A stretch of 42,996 bases of DNA from Bacteroidales bacterium (GTDB taxonomy: Bacteria > Bacteroidota > Bacteroidia > Bacteroidales > Paludibacteraceae), in NCBI GenBank assembly GCA_022784645.1, contig JALFZG010000034.1, positions 1 to 42,996 on the forward strand. The letters run 5' to 3'. The position numbers and the translations under genes are program-made. Positions 1 to 8,921 of this stretch are shown here, piece after piece (the first letter of the stretch is position 1; every line of letters begins with the position of its first letter). The notes beneath the pieces are model-generated. The model saw only the letters and a list, made by a program, of their open reading frames with translations. It was not told the origin of the DNA and did no database searches.

Positions 1-1
1 C

Positions 2-307
2 GATGACTTCAAGAAGGTGAAGCTCGCCTTCGACCGCCAGACTCGTTACTCCACTCTCCGTGGTATGATGATGGCGAAGGGTATGTACAAGGTGGTTGAT
101 GGTGCGGTAGTGGTTGACCCCAACGCCAACACCTCTTTCGCTACAGTCAGCGGCACCGTAAAGCTCCCTGATGGCTCTGCTAATGCCCCGGCAGGCGGCA
201 GCGGTAGCGGCTCCACTTCGGGCTCGCAGACTCCTTCGGGCGGCTCTAACAGCGGCTCCGGCTCGCAAGGTGGCAGCAGCGGCGATGAAGACGCCGGATT
301 CGAGTAA
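2..307 (+). CDS. C-terminal part of a Gly/Ser-tailed protein, possibly HU-like (5' partial)
   Basis: The reading frame is open from base 2, so the gene starts upstream of the window and only its last 101 codons are here. About 35 residues of ordinary sequence (VKLAFDRQTRYSTLRGMMM) lead into a tail almost entirely Gly, Ser and Thr, ending DEDAGFE. Bacteroidota have HU-domain DNA-binding proteins with glycine-rich C-terminal extensions (the HU-HIG group), and such genes often sit next to smalltalk peptides, as here (785-943). The HU core itself is not visible, so the assignment rests on tail and neighbours. A different surface or phage-related protein with a Gly/Ser tail is possible. The gene is followed by a 19-bp hairpin. 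Confidence 0.45.
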   Translation, partial: DDFKKVKLAFDRQTRYSTLRGMMMAKGMYKVVDGAVVVDPNANTSFATVSGTVKLPDGSANAPAGGSGSGSTSGSQTPSGGSNSGSGSQGGSSGDEDAGFE

Positions 308-317
308 TCCGTAAAAC

Positions 318-382
318 GAACACGAATCGCTCGAATAACTCGATTTTTTCTCACATTCGTTAAATTCGAGTGATTCGTGTTC
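318..382. repeat. Large hairpin, 19-bp stem
   Basis: Bases 318-336 and 364-382 are inverted copies (GAACACGAATC at the outer end) that pair over 19 bp with one G-U wobble, around a 27-nt loop. It lies between the stop at 307 and the start at 398. It could act as a 3' end or stabilising structure, or be one copy of a dispersed palindromic element. There is no clean U-run directly after it. Confidence 0.7.
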
Positions 383-397
383 TAAAATTAATCGCCT

Positions 398-652
398 ATG
401 AAAGCTAACTACCGCTCTTGGGTGCAGCTGCTGATAGCAGTCATCGCCAACTTGTTTGGGCTGACGCTGGTGGGTATCGCGCTCTTCCTGCCGCCTCGAG
501 GCGTCATCGACCCTACCGTTCTGACCGCCTATGGCGAGACCCTTACCTTCGTCGGAGCGCTCATAGGTATTGATTACCGATATAGGGAACGACCGCCCAA
601 GCGGTCTTCTGAAATTAAAGAACAAGATTCCCAACGGGCTACGCCCTATTAA
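398..652 (+). CDS. Small membrane protein, 84 aa, possibly holin-like
   Basis: The protein starts MKANYRSWVQ and has two hydrophobic stretches (about residues 8-31 and 43-60) joined by a short PPRG turn, followed by a basic tail YRYRERPPKR. Two short helices, a GIDYRY end and small size resemble small holin-like proteins of Bacteroidota phages and integrated elements, but I do not recognise a named family. The last 20 codons run into GC palindromes (GACCGCCCAAGCGGTC, GGGCTACGCCC), so the C-terminus may be a repeat-derived extension. It lies between the Gly/Ser-tailed gene and the 52-aa peptide and probably belongs with them. Confidence 0.55.
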   Translation: MKANYRSWVQLLIAVIANLFGLTLVGIALFLPPRGVIDPTVLTAYGETLTFVGALIGIDYRYRERPPKRSSEIKEQDSQRATPY

Positions 653-742
653 ACAACGAGCAAGCTCTATTTCTTTACGACAATGAGAAATAATAGGCCG
701 AAGGCCGTTGTAAAATTTTGAGAATAGGCCGAAGGCCGTTGT
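589..742. repeat. Cluster of short GC palindromes and a 20-bp direct repeat
   Basis: The 20-mer AATAGGCCGAAGGCCGTTGT occurs at 692-711 and again at 723-742, each with the palindrome GGCCGAAGGCC. Just upstream are GACCGCCCAAGCGGTC and GGGCTACGCCC. The motif type (4-6 bp GC stem, GAA-like loop) recurs in the arrays at 20.2-22.8 kb. Confidence 0.7.
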
Positions 743-784
743 TCATAAAATAAAAACCAACCTGTCTATTTTGTTCTTTATATC

Positions 785-943
785 ATGGCAAAGAAAGATA
801 AGAAAGTGAATGCATGGCAAATCATAGTAGCCGTGTTTCAAGCCCTCGCAGCCCTCTTCGGCTCGCTCAAGAAGTCCCACGACTCTGCCAAAGCAGAGTC
901 TAACTCAGAAGGGGCTTCGCAAGATCCCGAAGGTGACGAATAA
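785..943 (+). CDS. Smalltalk-like peptide, 52 aa
   Basis: ATG at 785 opens a 52-codon frame: a lysine-rich start (MAKKDKKVNAWQ), one hydrophobic helix (about residues 12-28, IIVAVFQALAALFGSL) and an acidic, serine-rich tail ending DPEGDE. Smalltalk proteins of Bacteroidota are similar very short single-helix peptides found beside HU-like genes and often an amidase; no amidase follows here, and the tail is longer than usual. The gene is followed by a 14-bp GNRA-type hairpin at 964-995. A degenerate copy of its 3' end and hairpin is found on the other strand near 22.4 kb, so this locus has been duplicated at least once. Function is unknown. Confidence 0.5.
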   Translation: MAKKDKKVNAWQIIVAVFQALAALFGSLKKSHDSAKAESNSEGASQDPEGDE

Positions 944-963
944 ATTCTGCTGCGGATAAATAA

Positions 964-995
964 GTAAATCCCATCGCGAAAGCGGTGGGATTTAC
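964..995 (+). terminator. Hairpin after the smalltalk-like gene
   Basis: GTAAATCCCATCGC (964-977) pairs with 982-995 over 14 bp with one G-U wobble around a GAAA tetraloop. It begins 20 bases after the stop codon. No long T-run follows, so it may be a stabilising or weakly terminating 3' structure. The same hairpin sequence recurs at 22394-22419 in the opposite orientation. Confidence 0.65.
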
Positions 996-1090
996 TCGTC
1001 TAACCACGGCAGTAGTGTAGCGTACAAACAGTGCAGTAATGCTTTGACATACACGTCAAAACAGCGAGGCGCGCAGCGACGAAGCGTTAC

Positions 1091-1176
1091 AAACGTTACA
1101 AACGTTACACATTTTAGAGTAAGTGTTGACGTTACAAACAGCGAGCGAAGCGATGCGTTACACATTTTAGAGTAAG
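1091..1176. repeat. Direct repeats in the gap before the sugar-utilisation locus
   Basis: Bases 1103-1123 and 1156-1176 are identical 21-bp copies (CGTTACACATTTTAGAGTAA plus G). They are preceded by smaller CGTTACAAA repeats. The segment lies downstream of the minus-strand gene ending at 1214 and has no coding potential that I trust. Confidence 0.65.
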
Positions 1177-1213
1177 GGTGTCTACTTTTTTCAGGAAAAG
1201 ACAGAGAATAGCC

Positions 1214-1894
1214 TCAGAGCTGAGTGCCGAGGGCGTTGTAGCGGATGCCATCACGGATGATGACCAGTTGGCCATTCTCGATGATTTTGATGGCTTTCGA
1301 TGCTGGTGTATTCTCAACAGCAGTGCCTGTTACAACGGGAACGACAGCGCCTAACTTAAACTTCTTAGCAACAGGCGACTCAGCACGGTCGTCAGACCAA
1401 ATTACAATCTCCTCTGCGTCAGCAGCTGCCGTGATAGTCGTATAGGCGTCTTTATTATCACCCCAAGCAACCAAGTCTATGGTCGATACAGTAGCTCCCT
1501 CTACGGCTACCCCCACAAGGGAATCCTGCACATAGATTTGCACTTCCTGACCACCCGTTACAGGGACAACAATCTTGCGCTTATTGCCATTGGGTTGGAT
1601 GTAAGTGTTATACGTTTTCCAAGCCGTGGTACCATCGTTGGAGTTCTTATACCAAAACGTGATACCGCCAATCTCAAACGAGCATTCGCCTGTCTCGTTG
1701 TACGAACCGCTGGTGACATTAAACTCATACTTACCCGTTGAAGCTTCTGTAATAGTAATGTTCGTTTCGTTTTCTATGAGTGTGCCACCCTTGATGGCAT
1801 CACCCAAGCCGCCGTTGCGGTAATCAAAGCCAACTTGTGCGTTGAGCGTGAGCGCTGCAAGGAGTGCAGCAAAAAGGATGTAGATTTTCTTCAT
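1214..1894 (-). CDS. Secreted protein of the polysaccharide locus, 226 aa
   Basis: A clear Sec signal peptide (MKKIYILFAALLAALTLNAQ) is followed by a beta-rich region with many Thr, Val and Gly residues and no recognisable catalytic motif. The last 20 residues include ENGQLVIIRDGIRYNALG, a short tail seen at the end of many Bacteroidales secreted proteins (NGQ, I-RDG, YN, G). It is the last gene of the susC-susD-lyase run, 29 bp after the lyase stop, so it is likely co-transcribed and may bind glycan at the surface or in the periplasm. It is not a recognisable SusE/F, and no lipobox is present. Function is inferred from position only. Confidence 0.75.
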   Translation of the reverse strand: MKKIYILFAALLAALTLNAQVGFDYRNGGLGDAIKGGTLIENETNITITEASTGKYEFNVTSGSYNETGECSFEIGGITFWYKNSNDGTTAWKTYNTYIQPNGNKRKIVVPVTGGQEVQIYVQDSLVGVAVEGATVSTIDLVAWGDNKDAYTTITAAADAEEIVIWSDDRAESPVAKKFKLGAVVPVVTGTAVENTPASKAIKIIENGQLVIIRDGIRYNALGTQL

Positions 1895-1923
1895 ATACTA
1901 TGGGATTTTAATATTATGCGCGA

Positions 1924-3432
1924 TTAGTAGAGGTGCTTCACTATGTCACAGAGATAGACCTCCAAATTGGTGTGGCCGGGCACGAGGTTCTGCGCCTTAT
2001 GGTCAGCAAACGAACGGGGATTAAGGCCGTGGGCTTCTTCCCATTCATCAGGAATGCCATCGCGGTCAGTATCTACCGCAGGTTCACCTTTGAGTTCGGG
2101 CCAACCGCCTACCTGACTGGGATTATCAATGAGCGCTCCGGTGCCGTTTCTGAGGTCATTGACGATACGCATATCCACTGCGTCTCTCAGAAGCGAACAG
2201 CCGCCTTTCGCTGCCACCACTTCGAGCGCCTCAGAGGCAGACTCCATCTCGCCACTCAACAGGCTATTGGGGAAACTGAACGCTGCTGCCGCGCGGCAGA
2301 GGTCGAGTTTCTCGCTCTGATCCGGATGCACGCCTTTCCAGTTATCAGCCGTTACCTCATCCGAGCCATCCATGGTGTTTCCTACGAGATACATCTGCAT
2401 GGGTACGACCTCACCCGCATGTTTGCCAGTGCAGTTAGAGCATTTTGTAGTGGGGTTGCAAAGGCGCGCACGGACACTGCTCTTTGTGGAAGGACCTGGA
2501 CGGTAGTAGTTGCTTACAAAATTCACTTTCCTTCCGCCACCACCGGTAGTCGTTCCCTCGCCACCATAGGTGGAGTTGCCGCCCCAGTTATAGACTACGT
2601 TGCTAACGTAATCAATCGGTCCTGCCATGGTATTGACATAATCGTGACAGAAACGCGGATTGCGGCTATCATGATGCGCGAGCAGGTTGTGATGAAACGA
2701 AGCCCGTTCGCCACCCCATATACCGCCATAGCCGTGTGCACCCTTAGTGTGGCCCGCATTGCGCAAGCTCTCGGTGATGAAGCAGTATTGGAGGGTGAAA
2801 TCGGTATTGCCATAGCACGACACGCATTCATCCACCGACCACGAGCAAGAGAGGTGGTCAAGCACCACGCGCGAAGCATCGTTGACCGACAGCGCATCGT
2901 AGTCCTTAGAAGCATCCTGCTTGAGTGACTCATTGCCGAGGCGCACGCGAATGAAACGGATGATCACATTGTCTGCCCCATTTACTTGCAACGGGTAGTC
3001 AGCAATGCAGATGCCATCGCCCGGCGCTGATTGTCCGGCGATAGTGATGTTTCCTTTACGTATAATGAGTGGCTTGGTGAGGTGAATGGTACCAGCCGTA
3101 CGGAAAAGCACCACGCGCGGCTCACCTTCTTCTACTGCATAGCGGAGCGTGCCCTCCTCGGCCTTGCCAGTGGAGGGGTCTATCTCATCATCGAGGCGGG
3201 TAACGAAATAGATAGCGCCACCTTCACCCCCAGTAGTCTCTGCCCCACCACCGCGGATATATGAGCATGCCGATACCAGTTCGGGGTCAGCCTTAGGCTC
3301 CTCCGGCTGATCCGGCCCTCCGCAAGCGGAGAGCGGGAGCGTTAGCAACACTAACGTGAGAGATGCCCATGAATGGGATAACGATGGCAACGCCCATAAA
3401 CGGGCTAAGGATTTTCGATTTTTCATACTCAT
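1924..3432 (-). CDS. Pectate-lyase-like lipoprotein (PL1-type beta-helix)
   Basis: The open frame extends to a TTG at 3471, but ATG at 3432 (MSMKNRKSLARL) or 3426 gives a normal lipoprotein signal ending in the lipobox LSAC, so 3432 is used. The mature protein has the features of the pectate lyase superfamily: GTLRYAV, ITIAGQSAPGDGI, an IIRFIRVRLG strand, then ALSVNDASRVVLDHLSCSW and a His-rich HHNLLAHHDSRNPRF segment, all consistent with a right-handed parallel beta-helix that cleaves polygalacturonate by beta-elimination. Near the end DTDRDGIPDEWE is a calcium-binding thrombospondin-3-like segment. It lies directly after susD in the same direction, so it is probably the surface enzyme of this locus. 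Exact family and substrate are inferred. Confidence 0.85.
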   Translation of the reverse strand: MSMKNRKSLARLWALPSLSHSWASLTLVLLTLPLSACGGPDQPEEPKADPELVSACSYIRGGGAETTGGEGGAIYFVTRLDDEIDPSTGKAEEGTLRYAVEEGEPRVVLFRTAGTIHLTKPLIIRKGNITIAGQSAPGDGICIADYPLQVNGADNVIIRFIRVRLGNESLKQDASKDYDALSVNDASRVVLDHLSCSWSVDECVSCYGNTDFTLQYCFITESLRNAGHTKGAHGYGGIWGGERASFHHNLLAHHDSRNPRFCHDYVNTMAGPIDYVSNVVYNWGGNSTYGGEGTTTGGGGRKVNFVSNYYRPGPSTKSSVRARLCNPTTKCSNCTGKHAGEVVPMQMYLVGNTMDGSDEVTADNWKGVHPDQSEKLDLCRAAAAFSFPNSLLSGEMESASEALEVVAAKGGCSLLRDAVDMRIVNDLRNGTGALIDNPSQVGGWPELKGEPAVDTDRDGIPDEWEEAHGLNPRSFADHKAQNLVPGHTNLEVYLCDIVKHLY

Positions 3433-3478
3433 ATTGGTATATACACCTTTTTCACATTCATACGAACGCAAAGCCGCA

Positions 3479-3503
3479 GCCCCTGCGGGAAACCCGCAGG
3501 GGC
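3479..3503 (-). promoter_or_regulatory. GC hairpin between susD and the lyase gene
   Basis: GCCCCTGCGGG (3479-3489) pairs perfectly with 3493-3503 around a 3-nt loop. It sits 6 bases after the susD stop and about 45 bases before the lyase start on the transcribed strand. Such intercistronic hairpins commonly protect an upstream susCD message or reduce read-through, which would give high susC/susD and lower enzyme expression. No strong U-run follows, so full termination is unlikely. Confidence 0.65.
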
Positions 3504-3509
3504 GAGCGA

Positions 3510-5489
3510 TTACTGGCCGTAGCCGTAGTTATTCCAGAGCACGTCAGTACCAGCAGCGGTGATATTGTGCTGGAAGATCGGCCAATACTGGCGCGTTTCA
3601 AGCTGCTCCTCTTTCTCGAAGATGGGGTAGTTATTCTCACTGAGCACAAAGCCTTTGCTATCAGAATTATAAATATCCTTAGCCTGCCATCCGTTTTCGC
3701 GGGTCATGTAAGGCTGACGAGTCGTTTGGCCTTTATGCAAACCATAGAGGGAGTCGATTTCATAACCTTGAATCTTCTCCGACCAGGTGTACTTGTAGAA
3801 TAAGGTGTCGCCATATCCAAGCTGATGACGGGTGCCATCGGCAGCCATCTGACGAATGAAGTTCTGCGTATCCACCATGCGCTGACGAAGCATGCCCCAA
3901 CGCATGAGATCATATTTGCGCACATACTCGCCACAGAGTTCAAGTGCGCGTTCGCGTTCGATATCCTCAAACGAATACGTACCGAGCTCAGCCAAATGCG
4001 CACGCTTGCGCACTTTATTAAGCTGATCCAAGCCGGATAGGCCGGTGGTGTTAGCGGGCTTACCGCTCTCCTTATCCCCGAGTTCAGCCTCAGCAAACAT
4101 CAAGAGTACATCGGCATAGCGAAGGATGGGGAAATCTACGCCATCATCGGTAGCGGTGAGCAAACCACCTCCCTCGCCAAACCACTCAAAGCGGTACTTA
4201 CCGAGGTAGAAATTGTTGGCTTGGGTATGCTTCTGATAGAGCTTCGACTCCGCTGCGCCATGGCGGGGGAAGATATAACCTCTAACAGTATCATTTGACG
4301 ACTCCGAGGTACCATCGTTGTACTCCCACTGACCGGGTACAATGGTCACTTTCATGCGGGCATCACCCTCCTCAAAACGGCTGATGAGATAGGGGCTGAC
4401 GCAGATGCTACCGTTCGACGAGCCGCCAGCACCAAAGCCAGGCAGATGACCGGGTACGTTGATGGCTGCATCCGACGAGAGCTTCGGTGCGTTGTAATTG
4501 AGCACCTGACCGCATGCACCATCCTTAAACGGCATCACCCAGATGTGCTCCATTTGAGAATAAGCGGTTACGTTCATACAAATCTGGCGGAAAGGCTCAA
4601 CAAACTCATCAGCGAGCTTGTAGTCTTCCTGATTGATGATTTGCGCGCAAGCCCAAAGCACCTCTTCGTAGATTGCTTTGCGCTCAGCACCATCAGCGAT
4701 ATTATACACCACTGCATAAGCGGTTTCGTCTTGCACGTTTCTGCCATCTGCACCGGGGCGCACAGCCTTACCAGCGTACATCAAATCAGCACGAGCGAGC
4801 AAACCGAGAGCAGCCGCACGATTGGCGCGACCTACGTTGTTCTTAGCAGCCGGAGCCACTACCTCTGGCGACCACGGCATCAGTTCAGCGGCACGCTTGA
4901 GGTCTTTACGAATCTGCTCATAGATGAGATTGCGGTCGGATTTTGGGGTCTTTACACCATCGGGATTCTTAGCAATCGACTCAAAGCGAGCCGGTACGTC
5001 ACCCCAATACTTCACCATCTCCAAATAAGCAAACGAGCGGAGGAAAAGTGCTTCACCTAAGAAGTATGCCATGGTGTCGTTATGCTCATAATTGCCATAG
5101 GCTTCGAGGCCCTCGATGATGTTGTTAGAGCGCTCGATCATGGTGTTAAGATACGACCAGATGTCGCTTCCTTTGATATCGGAGATACGGTCGTTGGTCA
5201 CACCACAATTATATAATACGAGCGCGCGCGCGCCGGCAGTAGAGGAGAGAGACTGTGTTGACCACTCCGCGTCGGTGTTAAGTCCGGCAAAGCCGCATGC
5301 GATACGGTTGCGATAACTATTGTTGGAACCCATGAGGTTATACACCGCAAAGATAGCCTGCTCGGTGCGAGTTGCATCAGAGAACACGTCTTTGGGTTCG
5401 AGCGCAGAGGGGCTGCTGGATTCGAAGAAATCGCACGAAGCGAACGTGAGCGCCGAGAGGCAGATGATAGCTATATATTTTGCTTTCAT
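3510..5489 (-). CDS. susD: SusD/RagB-family glycan-binding lipoprotein
   Basis: The 659-residue protein starts with a lipoprotein signal peptide, MKAKYIAIICLSALTFASC, with the lipidated Cys at 19. It has the usual SusD layout: an early SPSALEPKDVFSDATRTEQA segment, TPR-like helices with FLRSFAYLEMVKYWGDVP (about residues 150-166), and a late LRYADVLLMFAEAEL (about 460) followed by a conserved LNKVRKRA and RERALELCGEYVRKYDLMRW. These are hallmarks of the RagB/SusD family, which caps the SusC porin and captures oligosaccharides at the cell surface. The length is at the upper end of the family. The gene starts 51 bp after the susC stop, in the same operon. Confidence 0.95.
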   Translation of the reverse strand: MKAKYIAIICLSALTFASCDFFESSSPSALEPKDVFSDATRTEQAIFAVYNLMGSNNSYRNRIACGFAGLNTDAEWSTQSLSSTAGARALVLYNCGVTNDRISDIKGSDIWSYLNTMIERSNNIIEGLEAYGNYEHNDTMAYFLGEALFLRSFAYLEMVKYWGDVPARFESIAKNPDGVKTPKSDRNLIYEQIRKDLKRAAELMPWSPEVVAPAAKNNVGRANRAAALGLLARADLMYAGKAVRPGADGRNVQDETAYAVVYNIADGAERKAIYEEVLWACAQIINQEDYKLADEFVEPFRQICMNVTAYSQMEHIWVMPFKDGACGQVLNYNAPKLSSDAAINVPGHLPGFGAGGSSNGSICVSPYLISRFEEGDARMKVTIVPGQWEYNDGTSESSNDTVRGYIFPRHGAAESKLYQKHTQANNFYLGKYRFEWFGEGGGLLTATDDGVDFPILRYADVLLMFAEAELGDKESGKPANTTGLSGLDQLNKVRKRAHLAELGTYSFEDIERERALELCGEYVRKYDLMRWGMLRQRMVDTQNFIRQMAADGTRHQLGYGDTLFYKYTWSEKIQGYEIDSLYGLHKGQTTRQPYMTRENGWQAKDIYNSDSKGFVLSENNYPIFEKEEQLETRQYWPIFQHNITAAGTDVLWNNYGYGQ

Positions 5490-5540
5490 ATTTCTTATTA
5501 TTAATAGATTAGATTGAGTGAGTTCTATTCATTCTCACCA

Positions 5541-8500
5541 TTACTCAAATGAGAGATTTACACCGAAGTTGAATCCGCGGCTCTTTGGGAAAGCAGCAAA
5601 ATCTACGCCCACCACGAGCGGGTTGATCTTGGAGCGGGTATCCACTTCCGGATCGAGGCCGGAATACTTGGTAGCCACGAAGAGGTTACTTGCGGAGAAG
5701 AAGATGCGGCAGTTGGAGATATGCGCTTTCTTTATCCATTTTTGGGAAAGCGAATAGCCAATATTCAAACTAGAAAGACGGAGGAAACTGGCATCTTCCA
5801 CGTAGTTATCGGTAAGCACCGGAGAGGAAACGATGGGGTTGTAGGTTACGGCACCCTGGTTGGCCTCTTCGAGTCGGAGAGCCATAGCCGTATAGTCATC
5901 GCCCTTGATGATCTTCGCGCTGGAGCCTGCGGTGGGGAGGAACGTGCCCTCTGCATCAAAGAGGCTGTAGCGCTGACCATAACCAAACGAAGCAAGCATA
6001 TTGCGGTTGCGCGTTGATGAGCAAATAGCGCTATAATCGAGCGCCGTCATGTTGACAACATCGTTGCCTACCGAATAGTTGAAGTTGGCACCCAAATCAA
6101 TCTTACCCCAGCGGTCAGATCCGATGAAGAACGAGAGGTTGAAACCACCTGTTACTTCCGGCATCGTGTTGCCAATCTTCTCCAATTCATATACGTATTT
6201 GCCATCTTTATCCTTCCCTGTCGGCACGATTTTCTGCATACCAGGGTATGCATCGCCAAGCGGAGTGTTGGTGACATTGCCATCGGCATCCATCCACACG
6301 TTTTTGGTCTTGTTGTATTGCGCAAAGTCAGCAGCGGTGTACCAACCATCGGTCTTATAACCATAGATATCACCGATAGGAGCGCCCACGGTGAGGAGAT
6401 ACTCATAGCCTTGCGTATAGTAGGTTGAGAAGCAAGCCGACGACACGGGGTAATCCTCCATGCCGCCCAAGCTGACTACCTTATTCACGTTGTGCGTGAT
6501 ATTGAAATCCACGGTGAGGCCGTAGTTGAGGTTCTTGGAGCGATGGTCGAGGATCACACCCTTGATAGAGAATTCTACGCCCTTGTTGTCCGTCGAGCCG
6601 ATATTGCGATATTGGTAGTTATAGCCGCCAGTAGCCAATTTATACTTGAGGATGAGGTCATTGGTGTTGTTCCAATAGAGGTCAAACGCACCAGAGAGGC
6701 GCTCGTTGAAGAAGCCATAATCGATACCGAAGTCGCGGGTGATGGTGGTCTCCCACTTGAGTTGCTGGTTGGCTGCAATAAGCGAGCTGCCACCGTCAGA
6801 GAGGAGGTGGTCCATGCCTTGCATGTAGAGACCATTGCTCTCGAGGTAGTCATAATGCAGGTAGCCGAGCTCCACGTTGTTGTTACCTACCGTACCATAC
6901 GAGAGGCGGAATTTGAGGTTTGACATTACTTCCTGCGCAGGCTCCATCCATGCCTCGTCAATCATACGCCATGCAGCAGCTACTGAGGGGAAGAAGCCCC
7001 ACTGATTGCCGCGGGCGAACTTCGTAGAAGCATCAGCACGGAAAGTTGCGGTGAGGTAATAGCGGCCGCGATAGTTATAGTTTGCACGAGCAAAGAACGA
7101 GAGCATGTTGTCGTTCGGATCAATATATACGATATCATCGCGGCGGAGCGCTTGATCCAGGCTTGAGAAGATGGTGTTGCCCGTGAGCGACTTATCCAAG
7201 CAGTAATGCGTGCTGGTGAGCGAGTTGCCTTTCTTAATCACCTGCTCCTCACCGATGAGGATAGAGAAATCGTGGGCGTTATCGTTGAACTTCTGTGCAT
7301 ACTCAAAGGTGTTGGTTTCCTTAAAGCGCGAAGTGTGGTAGTTATAAGTGAGCGCATTCACATAATCCTGCGGATTCGATACGAGCGACTGCGCCACCGA
7401 GAGACCATCACCAGCACGGGTAAAATAAGCCGTACGGCCGAAATACTGCTCGCGGTTGACATCGCGCATCTCATAACCAGCCTCTGCCTTTACGGTGAAG
7501 TGCTTGAGGAACTTATAGGAGATATAACCGCTGACGGTGAGCTTGTTATCTACCTTATGCTTGTAGTTGTCGTCGATAGCAATGAGGGGGTTGTAGAGGT
7601 TGCCCAAATCGGTATCGTCTTCCAAATCTTTGAGTTTAACTTCGATTCCATGGAGAGGAACAAACGAAGTGGCATTGCGCAAACGGCTCTCACCCTTGCT
7701 GCCGGTGTCTTCGGCAGGGTTGGTGCCGGAGCCGAGCACATCGGTATTAGAGAAACGAACGGTAGCAGAGATATTCAGATTCTTGATAGGCTGGAACTTC
7801 ATCTTGAGCGATGCGTTGTTGCGGATGTAGTTAGAGCCATACATGATCGAGTTATCGTCGATGCGGTTGTAGTTCAAGTTAAAATTGGCTTTCTTTATAC
7901 CACCGCTGATCGAAATATTGTGATTGGAATTGAGGTGGTTGCCGCCAAAGGTAGCCTCCTGCCAATCATCATCACCAATGCCTGCCCAATATTCGAGCAC
8001 TGAGCTGAGCGTGCCGTGGGTTTTGTTTTCTGCATTGTAAGCGGGGTCGTAGAACTTATAGAAATTGGAGAGCATCTTATCGTCAGAGCCCTTGCCATCG
8101 AGGTAGGCAAACTCATACTGCATGCGCAGGTAATCCTCTCCGTTCATCATATCGTATTTCTTAGCGAGCGTGCGCCAACCCATATAGCCGGTGTAATCGA
8201 CGTTCCATTTAAACGACTCATCACCCGTCTTGATGTCTTTGGTGGTGATGATGATTACGCCGTTGGCACCCTGAGCACCGTAAATAGCAGTAGCAGCTGC
8301 ATCCTTGAGCACGTCCATCGAAGCGATGTCGCCGGGGGCGATATCGGAGATAGAGGAAACGGGGAAACCATCAACTATATACAGCGGTTCGCTCGACTGG
8401 GTGAGCGAAGTACCGCCACGCACGCGGATCTTCACTTCGGCATCGGGGCTACCCTCAGAGGTGGTGACCGACACACCGGCCAACTTACCTTGCAGCGCCT

Positions 8501-8921
8501 CGGCTGCCGATACTACGGGTACGTCCTTGAGCTGGTCAGCACTTACGGAAGCGACTGACGTCACGAGGTCGCGTTTCTTGGTGGTGCCATAACCCGTTAC
8601 TACTACTTCTTCAAGTACTTCGCTGTTTTCTTTCAGCGTTACGTTAATCACATTGCTCTTAATCGCTACTTCTTGCGTCTGGAGGCCGATGTAAGAGAAC
8701 ACGAGAATGGTGGCATCATCGGGAACTTCGAGGGTGTAGTCTCCATCAAAATCTGTCACCGTGCCGATGGTGGTGCCTTTCACTACTACGGAAGCCGAGA
8801 TGATTGTCTCGCCAGTTTGATCCGTAACTGTTCCGGTAATCACTTTGGCCTGCGCGATGCTTGCAAGCATGAGCAAGGCTGCAAAGAGCAAGGATCGGAA
8901 AATAGAATGTCTGTTTTTCAT
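5541..8921 (-). CDS. susC: SusC/RagA TonB-linked outer membrane transporter
   Basis: The 1126-residue protein has a signal peptide (cleavage after about residue 25, IAQA), a carboxypeptidase-regulatory-like domain (about 26-105, ITGTVTDQTGETIISASVVV), a TonB-box and plug region (EEVVVTGYGTTKKRDLVTSV, then GVSVTT, IRVRGGTSL, LYIVDGFPV and AAATAIYGAQGANGVIIITT), and a long beta-barrel ending GFNFGVNLSFE. This is the SusC architecture: it imports oligosaccharides bound by the SusD lid, powered by TonB-ExbBD. It is the first gene of the locus. Upstream, on the minus strand, 9010-9003 reads TAATTTTG, a plausible -7 element, giving a leader of about 75 nt; the -33 element is weak. No regulator (HTCS or SusR) or ECF sigma/anti-sigma gene lies next to it in the window. 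Confidence 0.95.
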   Translation of the reverse strand: MKNRHSIFRSLLFAALLMLASIAQAKVITGTVTDQTGETIISASVVVKGTTIGTVTDFDGDYTLEVPDDATILVFSYIGLQTQEVAIKSNVINVTLKENSEVLEEVVVTGYGTTKKRDLVTSVASVSADQLKDVPVVSAAEALQGKLAGVSVTTSEGSPDAEVKIRVRGGTSLTQSSEPLYIVDGFPVSSISDIAPGDIASMDVLKDAAATAIYGAQGANGVIIITTKDIKTGDESFKWNVDYTGYMGWRTLAKKYDMMNGEDYLRMQYEFAYLDGKGSDDKMLSNFYKFYDPAYNAENKTHGTLSSVLEYWAGIGDDDWQEATFGGNHLNSNHNISISGGIKKANFNLNYNRIDDNSIMYGSNYIRNNASLKMKFQPIKNLNISATVRFSNTDVLGSGTNPAEDTGSKGESRLRNATSFVPLHGIEVKLKDLEDDTDLGNLYNPLIAIDDNYKHKVDNKLTVSGYISYKFLKHFTVKAEAGYEMRDVNREQYFGRTAYFTRAGDGLSVAQSLVSNPQDYVNALTYNYHTSRFKETNTFEYAQKFNDNAHDFSILIGEEQVIKKGNSLTSTHYCLDKSLTGNTIFSSLDQALRRDDIVYIDPNDNMLSFFARANYNYRGRYYLTATFRADASTKFARGNQWGFFPSVAAAWRMIDEAWMEPAQEVMSNLKFRLSYGTVGNNNVELGYLHYDYLESNGLYMQGMDHLLSDGGSSLIAANQQLKWETTITRDFGIDYGFFNERLSGAFDLYWNNTNDLILKYKLATGGYNYQYRNIGSTDNKGVEFSIKGVILDHRSKNLNYGLTVDFNITHNVNKVVSLGGMEDYPVSSACFSTYYTQGYEYLLTVGAPIGDIYGYKTDGWYTAADFAQYNKTKNVWMDADGNVTNTPLGDAYPGMQKIVPTGKDKDGKYVYELEKIGNTMPEVTGGFNLSFFIGSDRWGKIDLGANFNYSVGNDVVNMTALDYSAICSSTRNRNMLASFGYGQRYSLFDAEGTFLPTAGSSAKIIKGDDYTAMALRLEEANQGAVTYNPIVSSPVLTDNYVEDASFLRLSSLNIGYSLSQKWIKKAHISNCRIFFSASNLFVATKYSGLDPEVDTRSKINPLVVGVDFAAFPKSRGFNFGVNLSFE

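Noticed and set aside
398..943. A complete phage lysis cassette
   Set aside because: A holin-like and a smalltalk-like peptide are present, but no endolysin or amidase gene follows.
1933..2928. 331-codon plus-strand frame over the lyase gene
   Set aside because: It is antisense to a recognisable pectate-lyase-like lipoprotein and has no domain of its own. The same applies to long antisense frames over susC, topB and cca.
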